Source: Pseudomonas reinekei
GTDB lineage: Bacteria; Pseudomonadota; Gammaproteobacteria; Pseudomonadales; Pseudomonadaceae
Assembly (NCBI RefSeq): GCF_001945365.1
Contig: NZ_MSTQ01000007.1
Coordinates: 62,001 to 126,000 of the forward strand
Length of the DNA stretch: 64,000 nucleotides
Direction: 5' to 3'
The notes under the pieces are model-generated. The model worked only from the letters and a program-made list of their open reading frames with translations, ran no database searches and was not told where the DNA came from. Within the stretch, counting starts at the first letter, position 1. Every line of letters starts with the position of its first letter. The position numbers and the translations under genes are program-made. Below, piece by piece: positions 43,336-54,831 of this stretch.

Positions 43336-43737
43336 GTGAGTCAGGACTTCAGTCGGGAAAAGCGTCTGCTTACTCCCCGGCATTTCAAGGCAGTCTTTGA
43401 CTCCCCTACCGGCAAGGTTCCGGGGAAAAATCTCCTGCTCCTTGCGCGCAACAACGATCTCGATCACCCCCGTCTCGGGCTGGTTATCGGGAAAAAGAGC
43501 GTAAAGCTCTCCGTCGAGCGCAATCGCCTCAAACGTCTGATGCGCGAATCGTTTCGCCTTAACCAGGATTTACTGGTCGGCTGGGACATCGTTATCGTCG
43601 CGCGCAAAGGTTTGGGTGACGTAGAAAACCCCGAATTGATTCAGCATTTCGGCAAGCTCTGGAAACGTCTGGCACGTAGCACGCCGGTACCAGCAGTCAA
43701 AACCGAAACTGTAGGGGTAGACAGTCCAGATGCGTAA
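43336..43737 (+). CDS. rnpA: Ribonuclease P protein component
   Basis: A 133-residue basic protein that helps the RNase P RNA process tRNA 5' ends. The RNR motif lies in [15 protein letters not shown], and the N-terminal [16 protein letters not shown] is typical. The best start is the GTG at 43336, but the GGAGG sequence at 43332-43336 overlaps it, so the true initiation arrangement is odd. Overlaps yidD by 8 bp. Confidence 0.92.
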   Translation: MSQDFSREKRLLTPRHFKAVFDSPTGKVPGKNLLLLARNNDLDHPRLGLVIGKKSVKLSVERNRLKRLMRESFRLNQDLLVGWDIVIVARKGLGDVENPELIQHFGKLWKRLARSTPVPAVKTETVGVDSPDA

Positions 43738-43975
43738 ACTGGCACTCGTTCCGATCCAGTTTTATCGCTATGCCATTAGTCCCCTGATGGCCAGTCACTG
43801 TCGTTTCTACCCCAGTTGTTCCTGCTACGCGTTAGAAGCCATTGAAAATCATGGCCTTCTTCGCGGTGGCTGGCTGACCTTTCGTCGTTTAGGTCGCTGT
43901 CATCCGTGGAATCCCGGTGGTTATGACCCGGTTCCACCTATCCCTACCTCCCGTTCTTCTTCGATGGCCGAGTAA
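43730..43975 (+). CDS. yidD: Membrane protein insertion efficiency factor
   Basis: An 81-residue protein with the YidD core [19 protein letters not shown] and [17 protein letters not shown]. It helps YidC-dependent membrane insertion at the inner membrane. It starts within the end of rnpA and is followed after 2 bp by yidC. Confidence 0.95.
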   Translation: MRKLALVPIQFYRYAISPLMASHCRFYPSCSCYALEAIENHGLLRGGWLTFRRLGRCHPWNPGGYDPVPPIPTSRSSSMAE

Positions 43976-43977
43976 TC

Positions 43978-45660
43978 ATGGATATCAAACGCACGATCCT
44001 GATCGTCGCCCTGGCAATCGTGTCCTACGTTATGGTTCTTAAATGGAACCAGGACTATGGCCAGGCTGCCCTGCCGACTCAGAATGTTGCTTCCAGTACG
44101 ACCGCACCGGGCCTCCCCGATACGGCAACTGGCAATAAAGCGTCCGTCAGTGACGACATTCCACACGCCGCAAACGATACCAGCGCCCCTGCCGAAACTC
44201 CGGTAGCCGCCAGTACTGATCTCATCCAGATCAAAACGGATGTGCTCGATCTGGCAGTCGACCCACAAGGTGGTGATGTTGCCCAGCTGAAATTGCCGCT
44301 GTATCCACGTCGCCAGGACCATCCGGAAATCCCTTTCCAGTTGTTCGATAACGGCAACGAGCGGACTTATCTGGCGCAAAGTGGCCTGATTGGCAGCAAC
44401 GGCCCGGACGCAAGTCCTGCCGGTCGTCCCGTGTACTCCGCCGAGAAGAAGATTTATCAACTGGCTGACGGTCAGGACCAATTGGTCGTGGACCTGAAGT
44501 TCAGCAAAGACGGCGTCAACTACATCAAGCGTTTCACCCTCAAACGCGGCCTGTACGACGTAACCGTTTCCTACCTGATCGACAACCAGAGCGCACAGCC
44601 CTGGTCCGGCGCGATGTTCGCGCAACTGAAGCGTGATGCCAGTTCCGATCCTTCTTCCAGCACCGCGACCGGCACAGCCACTTACCTGGGCGCCGCCCTG
44701 TGGACAAGTTCCGAGCCGTACAAGAAAGTGTCCATGAAGGACATGGACAAGGCGCAGCTGAAAGAAACCGTTACCGGTGGTTGGGTTGCCTGGTTGCAAC
44801 ACTACTTCGTGACGGCGTGGATTCCGGCGAAGGGCGAAAACAATATCGTCCAGACCCGTAAAGACAGCAAAGGCAACTACATCATCGGCTACACCGGTCC
44901 TTCGCTGACCGTTGCACCGGGTGCCAAGGCTGAAACCAGTGCCATTCTGTACGCGGGTCCGAAAAGCCAGGCTGTTCTGAAAGAGTTGTCCCCAGGTCTG
45001 GAACTGACAGTGGACTACGGCATTCTGTGGTTCATCGCTCAACCAATCTTCTGGTTGCTGCAACACATTCACGCCATTGTGGGTAACTGGGGCTGGTCGA
45101 TCATCTTCCTGACCATGCTGATCAAAGGGATTTTCTTCCCGCTGTCGGCTGCCAGCTACAAATCCATGGCGCGCATGCGTGCAGTGGCCCCGAAACTGGC
45201 TGCCCTGAAAGAGCAACATGGCGATGACCGGCAGAAAATGTCGCAAGCCATGATGGAGCTGTACAAGAAAGAGAAGATCAATCCGCTGGGTGGTTGCTTG
45301 CCAATCCTCGTGCAGATGCCGGTTTTCCTGTCGTTGTACTGGGTTCTGCTGGAAAGCGTTGAAATGCGCCAAGCGCCGTTCATGCTGTGGATTACTGACC
45401 TGTCGATCAAGGATCCGTTCTTCATTCTGCCGATCATCATGGGTGCAACCATGTTCATCCAGCAGCAGCTGAACCCGACACCTCCGGATCCGATGCAGGC
45501 GAAGGTCATGAAAATGATGCCAATCATCTTCACCTTCTTCTTCCTGTGGTTCCCGGCCGGTCTGGTGCTGTACTGGGTTGTGAACAACGTGCTGTCCATC
45601 GCACAACAGTGGTACATCACGCGTAAGATCGAAGCGGCTACCAAAAAAGCCGAGGCGTAA
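43978..45660 (+). CDS. yidC: Membrane protein insertase YidC
   Basis: A 560-residue insertase: an N-terminal membrane segment (TILIVALAIVSYVMVLKW), a large periplasmic P1 domain (about 60-345), then five C-terminal helices with the conserved GGCLPILVQMPVFLSLYWVL block and a basic tail. It inserts proteins alone or with Sec. Full length. Followed by a strong terminator. Confidence 0.97.
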   Translation: MDIKRTILIVALAIVSYVMVLKWNQDYGQAALPTQNVASSTTAPGLPDTATGNKASVSDDIPHAANDTSAPAETPVAASTDLIQIKTDVLDLAVDPQGGDVAQLKLPLYPRRQDHPEIPFQLFDNGNERTYLAQSGLIGSNGPDASPAGRPVYSAEKKIYQLADGQDQLVVDLKFSKDGVNYIKRFTLKRGLYDVTVSYLIDNQSAQPWSGAMFAQLKRDASSDPSSSTATGTATYLGAALWTSSEPYKKVSMKDMDKAQLKETVTGGWVAWLQHYFVTAWIPAKGENNIVQTRKDSKGNYIIGYTGPSLTVAPGAKAETSAILYAGPKSQAVLKELSPGLELTVDYGILWFIAQPIFWLLQHIHAIVGNWGWSIIFLTMLIKGIFFPLSAASYKSMARMRAVAPKLAALKEQHGDDRQKMSQAMMELYKKEKINPLGGCLPILVQMPVFLSLYWVLLESVEMRQAPFMLWITDLSIKDPFFILPIIMGATMFIQQQLNPTPPDPMQAKVMKMMPIIFTFFFLWFPAGLVLYWVVNNVLSIAQQWYITRKIEAATKKAEA

Positions 45661-45681
45661 TTTACTCTGTGGATAACCACT

Positions 45682-45708
45682 CAAAACGCCCCCTAGTGGG
45701 GCGTTTTG
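45682..45708 (+). terminator. Rho-independent terminator after yidC
   Basis: AAAACGCCCC/GGGGCGTTTT stem of 10 bp with a 5-base loop, 22 bp after the yidC stop and before mnmE. A perfect DnaA box at 45668-45676 precedes it. Confidence 0.85.
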
Positions 45709-45739
45709 CTATCTGTCACTTTTGTCTGGATACCGGTTT

Positions 45740-47110
45740 ATGAGCGCTTCGCGTGAAACCATCGCCGCCGTCGCCACCGCTCAAGGTCGCGGCGGGGTTG
45801 GCATCGTTCGTATTTCCGGGCCGTTGGCGGGAGCTGCTGCCAAAGCCTTCTGCGGTCGCGATCTTAAACCGCGATTCGCTCATTACGGCCCGTTTCTGAG
45901 TGAAAACGAAGAGGTGCTGGACCAGGGAATCGCCCTGTATTTTCCGGGACCGAATTCGTTCACGGGTGAAGATGTGCTGGAACTGCAGGGACATGGCGGG
46001 CCGATTGTTCTGGATATGCTGCTCCAGCGTTGCCTGGAACTGGGCTGCCGACTGGCCCGACCAGGAGAATTCAGCGAGCGCGCATTCCTCAACGACAAAC
46101 TCGACCTGGCGCAGGCCGAAGCCATCGCTGACTTGATTGAAGCCAGTTCGGCACAGGCTGCCCGAAATGCCCTGCGTTCTTTGCAAGGCGCATTTTCCAC
46201 CCGTGTGCATAACCTCACCGAACAACTGATCGGTCTGCGGATTTATGTCGAAGCCGCGATCGACTTCCCGGAAGAGGAAATCGACTTCCTCGCCGATGGC
46301 CATGTCTTGACCATGCTCGATAAAGTCCGCGACGAGTTATCCACCGTGATGCGCGAGGCCGGGCAGGGTGCATTGCTACGCGACGGCATGACGGTGGTGA
46401 TTGCCGGCCGCCCGAACGCCGGCAAATCGAGCTTGCTCAATGCGCTGGCAGGTCGCGAAGCCGCAATCGTGACCGAGATCGCCGGGACTACCCGAGACGT
46501 TCTTCGCGAACATATCCACATCGATGGCATGCCACTGCACGTGGTCGACACCGCGGGCTTGCGAGATACCGACGATCATGTGGAAAAGATCGGCGTCGAA
46601 CGCGCATTGAAAGCCATTGGCGAGGCCGATCGCGTGCTGTTGGTCGTGGACGCCACTGCTCCTGAAGCGCTTGACCCCTTCGCTTTGTGGCCAGAATTCC
46701 TCGAAACCCGTCCAGACCCGGCGAAGGTAACGCTGATCCGCAACAAGGCAGATCTGACCGGTGAAGCCATTGCACTGGAGGTCAGCGAGGATGGACATGT
46801 CACCATCAGTCTTAGTGCGAAATCCGCCGGCGAAGGGCTGGATCTTCTACGGGATCACCTCAAGGCCTGCATGGGTTATGAACAGACGTCGGAAAGCAGT
46901 TTCAGTGCCCGTAGACGGCATCTTGAGGCGTTGGGTCATGCCAGTGCCGCGCTCGAACACGGCCGCGCGCAGCTGACACTGGCGGGTGCTGGCGAGTTGC
47001 TCGCCGAAGATTTGCGTCAGGCTCAGCAGTCCCTCGGGGAAATCACCGGCGCGTTCAGTTCCGATGACCTGTTGGGTCGCATCTTTTCCAGTTTCTGCAT
47101 CGGTAAATAA
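45740..47110 (+). CDS. mnmE: tRNA modification GTPase MnmE
   Basis: A 456-residue GTPase that, with MnmG, installs the cmnm5 group on wobble U34. The N-terminal folate-binding domain ([20 protein letters not shown]) is followed by a helical domain containing the G domain: Walker [20 protein letters not shown] and NKADL. The C-terminus ends FCIGK, whose Cys is catalytic. ATG at 45740. Confidence 0.97.
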   Translation: MSASRETIAAVATAQGRGGVGIVRISGPLAGAAAKAFCGRDLKPRFAHYGPFLSENEEVLDQGIALYFPGPNSFTGEDVLELQGHGGPIVLDMLLQRCLELGCRLARPGEFSERAFLNDKLDLAQAEAIADLIEASSAQAARNALRSLQGAFSTRVHNLTEQLIGLRIYVEAAIDFPEEEIDFLADGHVLTMLDKVRDELSTVMREAGQGALLRDGMTVVIAGRPNAGKSSLLNALAGREAAIVTEIAGTTRDVLREHIHIDGMPLHVVDTAGLRDTDDHVEKIGVERALKAIGEADRVLLVVDATAPEALDPFALWPEFLETRPDPAKVTLIRNKADLTGEAIALEVSEDGHVTISLSAKSAGEGLDLLRDHLKACMGYEQTSESSFSARRRHLEALGHASAALEHGRAQLTLAGAGELLAEDLRQAQQSLGEITGAFSSDDLLGRIFSSFCIGK

Positions 47111-47125
47111 CCCCTTTTGTTGTCC

Positions 47126-47152
47126 ACAGACAGGCCATCCGTGCCTGTCTGT
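47126..47152 (+). terminator. Rho-independent terminator after mnmE
   Basis: ACAGACAGGC/GCCTGTCTGT, a 10-bp stem with a 7-base loop, followed by TGTTTCTTTTT. Confidence 0.85.
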
Positions 47153-47661
47153 TGTTTCTTTTTCCTGAACATCACCGAGTGCTGAGCGAATTCCTTCTGC
47201 TTGAGCGGCGTTTGTGTGTCCGCGTTTTGCCCATCGAGGCAGATTTCTGTGGATTAAGCCCTGTGAATAACCGTCGCTAAGGGCAGTTGATAACAGGGCC
47301 TGAAAACTGAAGATAAACCCATCTGTGGATAACAGGTACTTTAATCCACAGGCTTACACCGGTTATCCAAGGGCCTCCCTGGCACATGACCACAGGGTTT
47401 TGAACCTCTGTACATATTGAAAATAAAGGCCTGTAGAGATCTATCCACAGAAAGGTCGGTCAGTAGAAATAAACATAAAAACAAAGATTTAATAAATTTC
47501 TCTCTTTTTAATTTCTATAACCCGGACTTCTCCACAGCTGGTTAAATTTTGTGCAAAGGGTTCTTTAGGAAGGGCGAAGTCCCTATACTTGTCGACCAGG
47601 TCCAAAAACCTGAGCTCAAACTATTCCTGAATTACCTACTTAAGCAGGCACGAGGTGCGTG
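47153..47661. other. DnaA-box-rich gap between mnmE and mnmG
   Basis: No gene seen. One perfect DnaA box is at 47324-47332 (-), and one-mismatch boxes are at 47248-47256, 47262-47270, 47342-47350 and 47441-47449. They are followed by a strongly A+T-rich stretch (about 47465-47520). A TATACT element at 47584-47589 may be the mnmG -10 box. The layout mimics an origin, and E. coli-type origins lie beside gidA (mnmG). Confidence 0.6.
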
Positions 47662-49560
47662 GTGGATTTCCCTTCCCGTTTTGAAGTGATCGTCATCGGC
47701 GGCGGTCATGCCGGTACCGAGGCAGCACTGGCCTCAGCACGTATGGGGGTCAAAACCCTGTTGCTGACGCATAACGTGGAAACCCTCGGCGCCATGAGTT
47801 GCAATCCGGCCATCGGCGGGATCGGCAAAAGCCACTTGGTCAAGGAAATCGACGCCCTCGGCGGTGCGATGGCCATGGCTACCGATAAGGGCGGCATCCA
47901 GTTTCGCGTATTGAACAGCCGTAAAGGTCCGGCGGTGCGCGCAACCCGTGCGCAGGCAGACCGGGTTCTATACAAGGCCGCTGTCCGCGAAAGCCTGGAA
48001 AACCAGCCGAACCTGTGGATATTTCAACAAGCTGCTGATGATCTGATCGTTGAGCAGGAACAAGTCCGTGGTGTTGTCACGCAAATGGGTCTGCGTTTCC
48101 TCGCCGACTCCGTGGTGTTGACCACCGGCACGTTCCTCGGTGGACTTATCCACATCGGTTTGCAGAACTTTTCCGGTGGTCGCGCCGGTGATCCACCCTC
48201 CATCGCACTGGCTCACCGTCTGCGTGAACTGCCATTACGTGTGGGTCGTTTGAAAACCGGTACGCCGCCGCGTATTGACGCCCGTTCTGTGGATTTCTCG
48301 GTGATGACCGAGCAGGCGGGCGATACGCCGATTCCGGTCATGTCGTTCATGGGCTCCAAAGAGCAGCATCCGAGACAAGTGAGCTGCTGGATTACCCACA
48401 CGAATGCGCGCACCCACGAAATCATTGCCGCGAACCTCGACCGTTCGCCGATGTATTCGGCTGCCGGTGAGATCGAAGGCATCGGCCCGCGTTACTGCCC
48501 GTCGATCGAAGACAAGATCCACCGCTTTGCCGACAAGGAAAGCCACCAGGTCTTCATCGAACCGGAGGGTCTGACGACAAACGAGTTGTATCCGAACGGG
48601 ATATCCACAAGCTTGCCGTTCGACGTGCAATTGCAGATCGTGCAATCGATCCGCGGCATGGAAAACGCGCACATCGTGCGTCCGGGCTACGCCATCGAGT
48701 ACGACTACTTCGACCCCCGCGACCTGAAATACAGTCTGGAAACCAAAGTCATCGGCGGTCTGTTCTTCGCCGGGCAAATCAACGGCACCACCGGTTACGA
48801 AGAAGCCGGCGCCCAGGGTTTGTTGGCCGGTACCAACGCCGCGTTGCGTGCGCAGGGCAAAGACGCCTGGTGTCCGCGTCGCGATGAAGCGTATATCGGG
48901 GTGTTGGTTGATGATCTGATTACCTTGGGTACGCAAGAGCCGTACCGGATGTTCACGTCCCGTGCCGAATACCGTTTGATCCTGCGCGAAGATAACGCCG
49001 ACCTGCGCTTGACCGAAAAAGGTCGCGAACTGGGTCTGGTGGATGACGTGCGTTGGGCGGCTTTCTGCAAAAAACGCGAAAGCATCGAACTGGAAGAACA
49101 GCGTCTGAAAAATACTTGGGTACGCCCGGGTACCGAGCAAGGCGATGCGATTTCCGAAAAATTCGGCACACCGCTGACTCACGAATACAACCTGCTCAAT
49201 CTCTTGAGCCGTCCGGAAATCGACTACGCTGGTCTGATCTCGGTCACTGGCGGTGGCGCAGAAGATCCACAAGTCGCGGAACAGGTGGAAATCAAGACCA
49301 AGTACGCCGGCTACATCGATCGTCAACAGGATGAAATCGCTCGTCTACGCGCAAGTGAAGACACGAAATTGCCTGTTGATATCGATTACACCAACATTTC
49401 CGGTCTCTCCAAAGAGATCCAGAGCAAGCTCGGTGCGACCCGTCCAGAGACATTGGGCCAGGCGTCGCGCATCCCGGGTGTCACGCCGGCAGCCATTTCG
49501 CTGTTGATGATTCATTTGAAAAAACGCGGCGCGGGCCGTCAGTTGGAGCAAAGCGCTTGA
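47662..49560 (+). CDS. mnmG: tRNA uridine-5-carboxymethylaminomethyl modification enzyme MnmG
   Basis: A 632-residue FAD enzyme, partner of MnmE. The FAD-binding turn is [14 protein letters not shown], followed by [20 protein letters not shown]. The C-terminal [11 protein letters not shown] region binds MnmE/tRNA. Two consecutive GTG codons could start it (47659, 47662); GAGG at 47652-47655 is better spaced for 47662 (DFPSRFEV). Odd: the normally conserved MY(S/A)[13 protein letters not shown] segment reads [18 protein letters not shown], two residues longer, at 48457-48474. Confidence 0.95.
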   Translation: MDFPSRFEVIVIGGGHAGTEAALASARMGVKTLLLTHNVETLGAMSCNPAIGGIGKSHLVKEIDALGGAMAMATDKGGIQFRVLNSRKGPAVRATRAQADRVLYKAAVRESLENQPNLWIFQQAADDLIVEQEQVRGVVTQMGLRFLADSVVLTTGTFLGGLIHIGLQNFSGGRAGDPPSIALAHRLRELPLRVGRLKTGTPPRIDARSVDFSVMTEQAGDTPIPVMSFMGSKEQHPRQVSCWITHTNARTHEIIAANLDRSPMYSAAGEIEGIGPRYCPSIEDKIHRFADKESHQVFIEPEGLTTNELYPNGISTSLPFDVQLQIVQSIRGMENAHIVRPGYAIEYDYFDPRDLKYSLETKVIGGLFFAGQINGTTGYEEAGAQGLLAGTNAALRAQGKDAWCPRRDEAYIGVLVDDLITLGTQEPYRMFTSRAEYRLILREDNADLRLTEKGRELGLVDDVRWAAFCKKRESIELEEQRLKNTWVRPGTEQGDAISEKFGTPLTHEYNLLNLLSRPEIDYAGLISVTGGGAEDPQVAEQVEIKTKYAGYIDRQQDEIARLRASEDTKLPVDIDYTNISGLSKEIQSKLGATRPETLGQASRIPGVTPAAISLLMIHLKKRGAGRQLEQSA

Positions 49561-50201
49561 GTTCGTTGGTCACTTCGCAACACGCAGAAGAGTTATCCAC
49601 AGGTGCCCGCCAGCTTGGTGTCACGCTGACAGAATCCCAGCATGCGCAGCTGCTGGGTTACTTGGCCCTGTTGATCAAATGGAACAAGGCCTACAACCTG
49701 ACTGCCGTGCGTGATCCCGATGAAATGGTCTCTCGGCATTTGCTCGATAGCCTGAGTGTGATGTCGTTCATCGAAAATGGACGCTGGCTGGATGTCGGCA
49801 GCGGCGGCGGCATGCCGGGTATTCCGCTGGCCATCCTGTTTCCGGAGTCGCAAGTGACCTGCCTGGACAGCAACGGCAAGAAAACCCGCTTCCTGACCCA
49901 GGTCAAACTCGAACTCAAACTGGATAACCTGCAAGTTATCCACAGTCGTGTTGAAGCTTTCCAGCCTGCGCAGCCTTTCAACGGGATCATCTCCCGGGCC
50001 TTCAGCAGCATGGAGAACTTCACCAACTGGACTCGCCACTTGGGCGATACCGATACACGCTGGCTGGCAATGAAGGGCGTTCATCCCGCCGATGAGCTGG
50101 TAGCATTGCCGGCAGACTTCCACCTCGATAGCGAACACGCCCTGGCCGTACCCGGTTGCCAAGGCCAACGCCATCTGCTGATACTGCGCCGCACGGCATG
50201 A
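49557..50201 (+). CDS. rsmG: 16S rRNA (guanine-527-N7)-methyltransferase
   Basis: A 214-residue SAM-dependent methyltransferase (GidB). The SAM motif is [16 protein letters not shown], followed by [10 protein letters not shown] and [11 protein letters not shown]. The TTG start overlaps the mnmG stop (TTGA). Two perfect DnaA boxes lie inside the gene (49593-49601 and 49936-49944). Confidence 0.95.
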   Translation: MSSLVTSQHAEELSTGARQLGVTLTESQHAQLLGYLALLIKWNKAYNLTAVRDPDEMVSRHLLDSLSVMSFIENGRWLDVGSGGGMPGIPLAILFPESQVTCLDSNGKKTRFLTQVKLELKLDNLQVIHSRVEAFQPAQPFNGIISRAFSSMENFTNWTRHLGDTDTRWLAMKGVHPADELVALPADFHLDSEHALAVPGCQGQRHLLILRRTA

Positions 50202-50219
50202 TTGGGAACACAAGCAAGA

Positions 50220-51017
50220 ATGGCTAAGGTATTCGCGATAGCGAACCAGAAAGGTGGTGTGGGCAAGACCACCACCTGCATCAACCTCGCAGCATCCCTC
50301 GTCGCCACCAAGCGCCGGGTGTTGTTGATCGATCTCGATCCACAGGGCAACGCCACCATGGGTAGCGGTGTGGATAAACACGGCCTGGAAAACTCGGTCT
50401 ACGATCTGTTGATCGGTGAATGCGACCTGGCCCAAGCCATGCACTACTCCGAACATGGTGGTTACCAGTTGTTGCCGGCCAACCGTGACCTGACGGCCGC
50501 GGAAGTGGTTCTGCTGGAAATGCAGATGAAGGAAAGCCGTCTGCGCAGTGCGCTGGCGCCGATCCGTGAAAACTACGACTACATTTTGATCGACTGCCCG
50601 CCGTCATTGTCGATGCTGACGTTGAACGCACTGGTGGCCGCCGATGGCGTAATTATCCCCATGCAGTGCGAGTACTTTGCACTCGAAGGTCTGAGTGACC
50701 TTGTGGATAACATCAAGCGTATCGCTGAGTTGCTGAACCCGAACCTCAAGATCGAGGGCTTGTTGCGGACCATGTACGACCCGCGCCTGAGCCTGATGAA
50801 CGATGTCTCGGCGCAGCTCAAGGAACATTTCGGCGATCAGCTTTACGACACGGTCATTCCACGCAACATCCGTCTGGCCGAAGCGCCAAGCTACGGCATG
50901 CCGGCGTTGGCGTACGACAAAGCATCGCGCGGCGCTGTTGCCTATCTGGCGCTGGCGGGCGAAATGGTTCGTCGTCAGCGCAAAAACTCACGCATTGCCG
51001 CCGCTCAGGCAACTTAA
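50220..51017 (+). CDS. parA: Chromosome partitioning ATPase ParA (Soj)
   Basis: A 265-residue deviant-Walker ATPase (AIANQKGGVGKTTTCINLA; ILIDCPPSLSMLTLNAL) that drives separation of ParB-parS complexes. ATG at 50220 (MAKVFAIAN). Perfect DnaA boxes occur inside the gene at 50369-50377 and 50702-50710. Followed after 9 bp by parB. Confidence 0.96.
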   Translation: MAKVFAIANQKGGVGKTTTCINLAASLVATKRRVLLIDLDPQGNATMGSGVDKHGLENSVYDLLIGECDLAQAMHYSEHGGYQLLPANRDLTAAEVVLLEMQMKESRLRSALAPIRENYDYILIDCPPSLSMLTLNALVAADGVIIPMQCEYFALEGLSDLVDNIKRIAELLNPNLKIEGLLRTMYDPRLSLMNDVSAQLKEHFGDQLYDTVIPRNIRLAEAPSYGMPALAYDKASRGAVAYLALAGEMVRRQRKNSRIAAAQAT

Positions 51018-51026
51018 GGAATCCCC

Positions 51027-51899
51027 ATGGCCGTCAAGAAACGAGGTCTCGGACGTGGACTGGATGCACTGCTGAGTGGTCCGACCGTCAGCTCGCTGGA
51101 AGAACAAGCGGCGCAAGCCGATCACCGTGAGCTGCAACACTTGCCGCTGGACCTGCTCCAGCGCGGCAAATACCAGCCGCGTCGCGATATGGATCCTCAG
51201 GCCCTCGAAGAGTTGGCGCTGTCGATCAAGGCCCAGGGCGTGATGCAACCGATCGTGGTTCGTCCAATCGGCGGTGGCCGCTTTGAAATCATTGCCGGTG
51301 AGCGCCGCTGGCGCGCCAGTCAGCAGGCCGGGCAGGAAACCATTCCGGCCATGGTCCGCGATGTGCCGGATGAAACCGCCATTGCCATTGCACTGATCGA
51401 GAACATTCAGCGCGAAGACCTCAACCCGATCGAGGAAGCGGTGGCGTTGCAGCGTTTGCAGCAGGAATTTCAGCTGACCCAGCAACAAGTGGCCGAAGCT
51501 GTGGGCAAGTCGCGGGTGACCGTGGCCAACCTGTTGCGCCTGATCTCGCTGCCGGAAGTCATCAAGACCATGTTGTCCCATGGCGACCTGGAAATGGGGC
51601 ATGCCCGTGCTTTGCTCGGTCTGCCGGATAATCAACAGGTCGAAGGGGCGCGACATGTTGTCGCACGCGGACTGACTGTGCGCCAAACTGAAGCACTGGT
51701 TCGCCAGTGGTTGAGTGGTAAACCTGAGCCTGTGGAACCGGCAAAACCGGACCCGGATATCGCTCGTCTGGAACAGCGCCTGGCCGAGCGCCTAGGCTCT
51801 GCGGTGCAGATTCGCCACGGCAAGAAGGGAAAGGGACAGTTGGTGATCGGTTATAACTCACTGGATGAGCTTCAAGGCGTGCTTGCACATATCCGCTGA
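51027..51899 (+). CDS. parB: Chromosome partitioning protein ParB (Spo0J)
   Basis: A 290-residue CTP-dependent parS-binding clamp. The N-terminal ParB/sulfiredoxin domain contains the arginine patch GERRWRASQQAG, followed by the helix-turn-helix (LTQQQVAEAVGKSRVTVANLLR) and a C-terminal dimerisation domain. Its targets, two parS sites, lie 12 kb away in recF. Confidence 0.96.
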   Translation: MAVKKRGLGRGLDALLSGPTVSSLEEQAAQADHRELQHLPLDLLQRGKYQPRRDMDPQALEELALSIKAQGVMQPIVVRPIGGGRFEIIAGERRWRASQQAGQETIPAMVRDVPDETAIAIALIENIQREDLNPIEEAVALQRLQQEFQLTQQQVAEAVGKSRVTVANLLRLISLPEVIKTMLSHGDLEMGHARALLGLPDNQQVEGARHVVARGLTVRQTEALVRQWLSGKPEPVEPAKPDPDIARLEQRLAERLGSAVQIRHGKKGKGQLVIGYNSLDELQGVLAHIR

Positions 51900-51944
51900 A
51901 ACATTTCCTCATGTAGCGCGCAGTCGGAAATCACTACCTGACAG

Positions 51945-51973
51945 TTGAATAGGGGCAGAACCGCCCCTATACT
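51945..51973 (+). promoter_or_regulatory. Sigma-70 promoter of the atp operon with palindromic spacer
   Basis: TTGAAT (51945-51950), a 17-bp spacer and TATACT (51968-51973). The spacer is filled by an inverted repeat, ATAGGGGC (51949-51956) and GCCCCTAT (51963-51970), which overlaps both boxes. It could be an operator. The leader to atpI is about 70 bp. Confidence 0.75.
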
Positions 51974-52047
51974 CTGCGCGCATTTTGTCGGCACAAATTA
52001 TGCCAAGTTATTGAATTTCGGCAGCCGACCATTGGAGAGCAATAGTG

Positions 52048-53341
<1,294 letters not shown>

Positions 53342-53365
53342 GGCCAGTCTCGACTAGTCTGATGT

Positions 53366-53387
53366 CCTTCCCGGTAAAACGGGAAGG
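53366..53387 (+). promoter_or_regulatory. Hairpin in the atpB-atpE gap
   Basis: CCTTCCCG/CGGGAAGG, an 8-bp stem with a 6-base loop, in the longest gap of the operon and upstream of atpE. No T-run follows, so it is more likely an mRNA processing or stability element than a terminator. Confidence 0.6.
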
Positions 53388-53459
53388 GGCTCCTCACGGG
53401 GCATCTGAAACGATTTGTTTTACCGCTTTAATCTAAAAAACCTAAACCATACGACGTAA

Positions 53460-53731
<272 letters not shown>

Positions 53732-53732
<1 letters not shown>

Positions 53733-53754
53733 TTACTCGGATCTTCCGGGTAAT
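53732..53754 (+). promoter_or_regulatory. Hairpin directly after atpE
   Basis: TTACTCGG/CCGGGTAA, an 8-bp stem with one U-G wobble in RNA and a 5-base loop, overlapping the atpE stop region. No T-run follows. Confidence 0.55.
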
Positions 53755-53790
53755 TTGGTGTGATGGACAACGTAACTGCGAGGTGTTGGC

Positions 53791-54261
53791 GTGAACATTA
53801 ATGCGACCCTGATTGGCCAGTCCGTTGCGTTCCTGATTTTTGTATTGTTCTGCATGAAGTTCGTATGGCCTCCGGTCATCGCGGCTCTGCACGAACGTCA
53901 AAAGAAGATCGCTGATGGTCTGGACGCTGCCAGCCGAGCAGCTCGCGACCTGGAGTTGGCCCAAGAGAAAGCGGGTCATCAACTGCGCGAAGCGAAAGCT
54001 CAGGCAGCTGAAATCATCGAGCAAGCCAAGAAACGCGGTACCCAGATTGTCGACGAAGCCCGTGAACAGGCTCGCGTCGAAGCTGACCGTGTGAAGGCTC
54101 AGGCTCAGGCCGAGATCGAACAGGAACTGAATAGCGTCAAAGACGCGCTGCGCGCCCAAGTGGGTAGCCTGGCCGTTGGCGGTGCTGCGAAGATCCTGGG
54201 TGCCACAATCGATCAAAACGCGCACGCAGAGCTGGTTAACCAACTGGCTGCTGAAATCTAA
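53791..54261 (+). CDS. atpF: F1Fo ATP synthase subunit b
   Basis: A 156-residue peripheral stalk subunit: one N-terminal membrane helix ([20 protein letters not shown]) and a long charged helix for dimerisation. GTG start at 53791 with AGGTG upstream. 12 bp before atpH. Confidence 0.96.
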   Translation: MNINATLIGQSVAFLIFVLFCMKFVWPPVIAALHERQKKIADGLDAASRAARDLELAQEKAGHQLREAKAQAAEIIEQAKKRGTQIVDEAREQARVEADRVKAQAQAEIEQELNSVKDALRAQVGSLAVGGAAKILGATIDQNAHAELVNQLAAEI

Positions 54262-54273
54262 GCGAGGGCGATC

Positions 54274-54810
54274 ATGGCAGAACTGACCACGTTGGCCCGA
54301 CCTTACGCTAAGGCGGCCTTCGAGCACGCTCAGGCCCACCAGCAACTGGCCAATTGGTCAGCCATGCTCGGCCTGGCAGCAGCGGTGTCGCAAGACGACA
54401 CCATGCAGCGCGTGCTCAAGGCCCCGCGACTGACGAGCGCAGAAAAGGCCGCCACGTTCATTGACGTGTGCGGCGACAAGTTTGATGCCAAGGCACAGAA
54501 CTTCATCAACGTCGTTGCCGAAAACGAACGTCTCCTGCTGTTGCCGGAGATCGCCGCTCTGTTTGACCTGTACAAGGCCGAACAAGAGAAATCGGTAGAC
54601 GTAGAAGTGACCAGTGCTTTTGCATTGAACCAAGAACAGCAAGACAAACTCGCCAAGGTTCTCAGTGCACGACTCAACCGGGAAGTGCGCCTGCAAGTCG
54701 AGGAAGACAAATCCCTTATTGGGGGCGTTGTCATCCGCGCCGGCGACCTGGTTATCGATGGCTCGATTCGCGGCAAAATCGCGAAACTTGCCGAAGCATT
54801 GAAATCTTGA
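54274..54810 (+). CDS. atpH: F1Fo ATP synthase subunit delta
   Basis: A 178-residue subunit joining the peripheral stalk to the top of F1. N-terminal helical domain ([13 protein letters not shown]) and C-terminal segment [20 protein letters not shown]. Full length; 21 bp before atpA. Confidence 0.96.
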   Translation: MAELTTLARPYAKAAFEHAQAHQQLANWSAMLGLAAAVSQDDTMQRVLKAPRLTSAEKAATFIDVCGDKFDAKAQNFINVVAENERLLLLPEIAALFDLYKAEQEKSVDVEVTSAFALNQEQQDKLAKVLSARLNREVRLQVEEDKSLIGGVVIRAGDLVIDGSIRGKIAKLAEALKS

Positions 54811-54831
54811 GTTTGAAGGGGCAGCAGAGCA

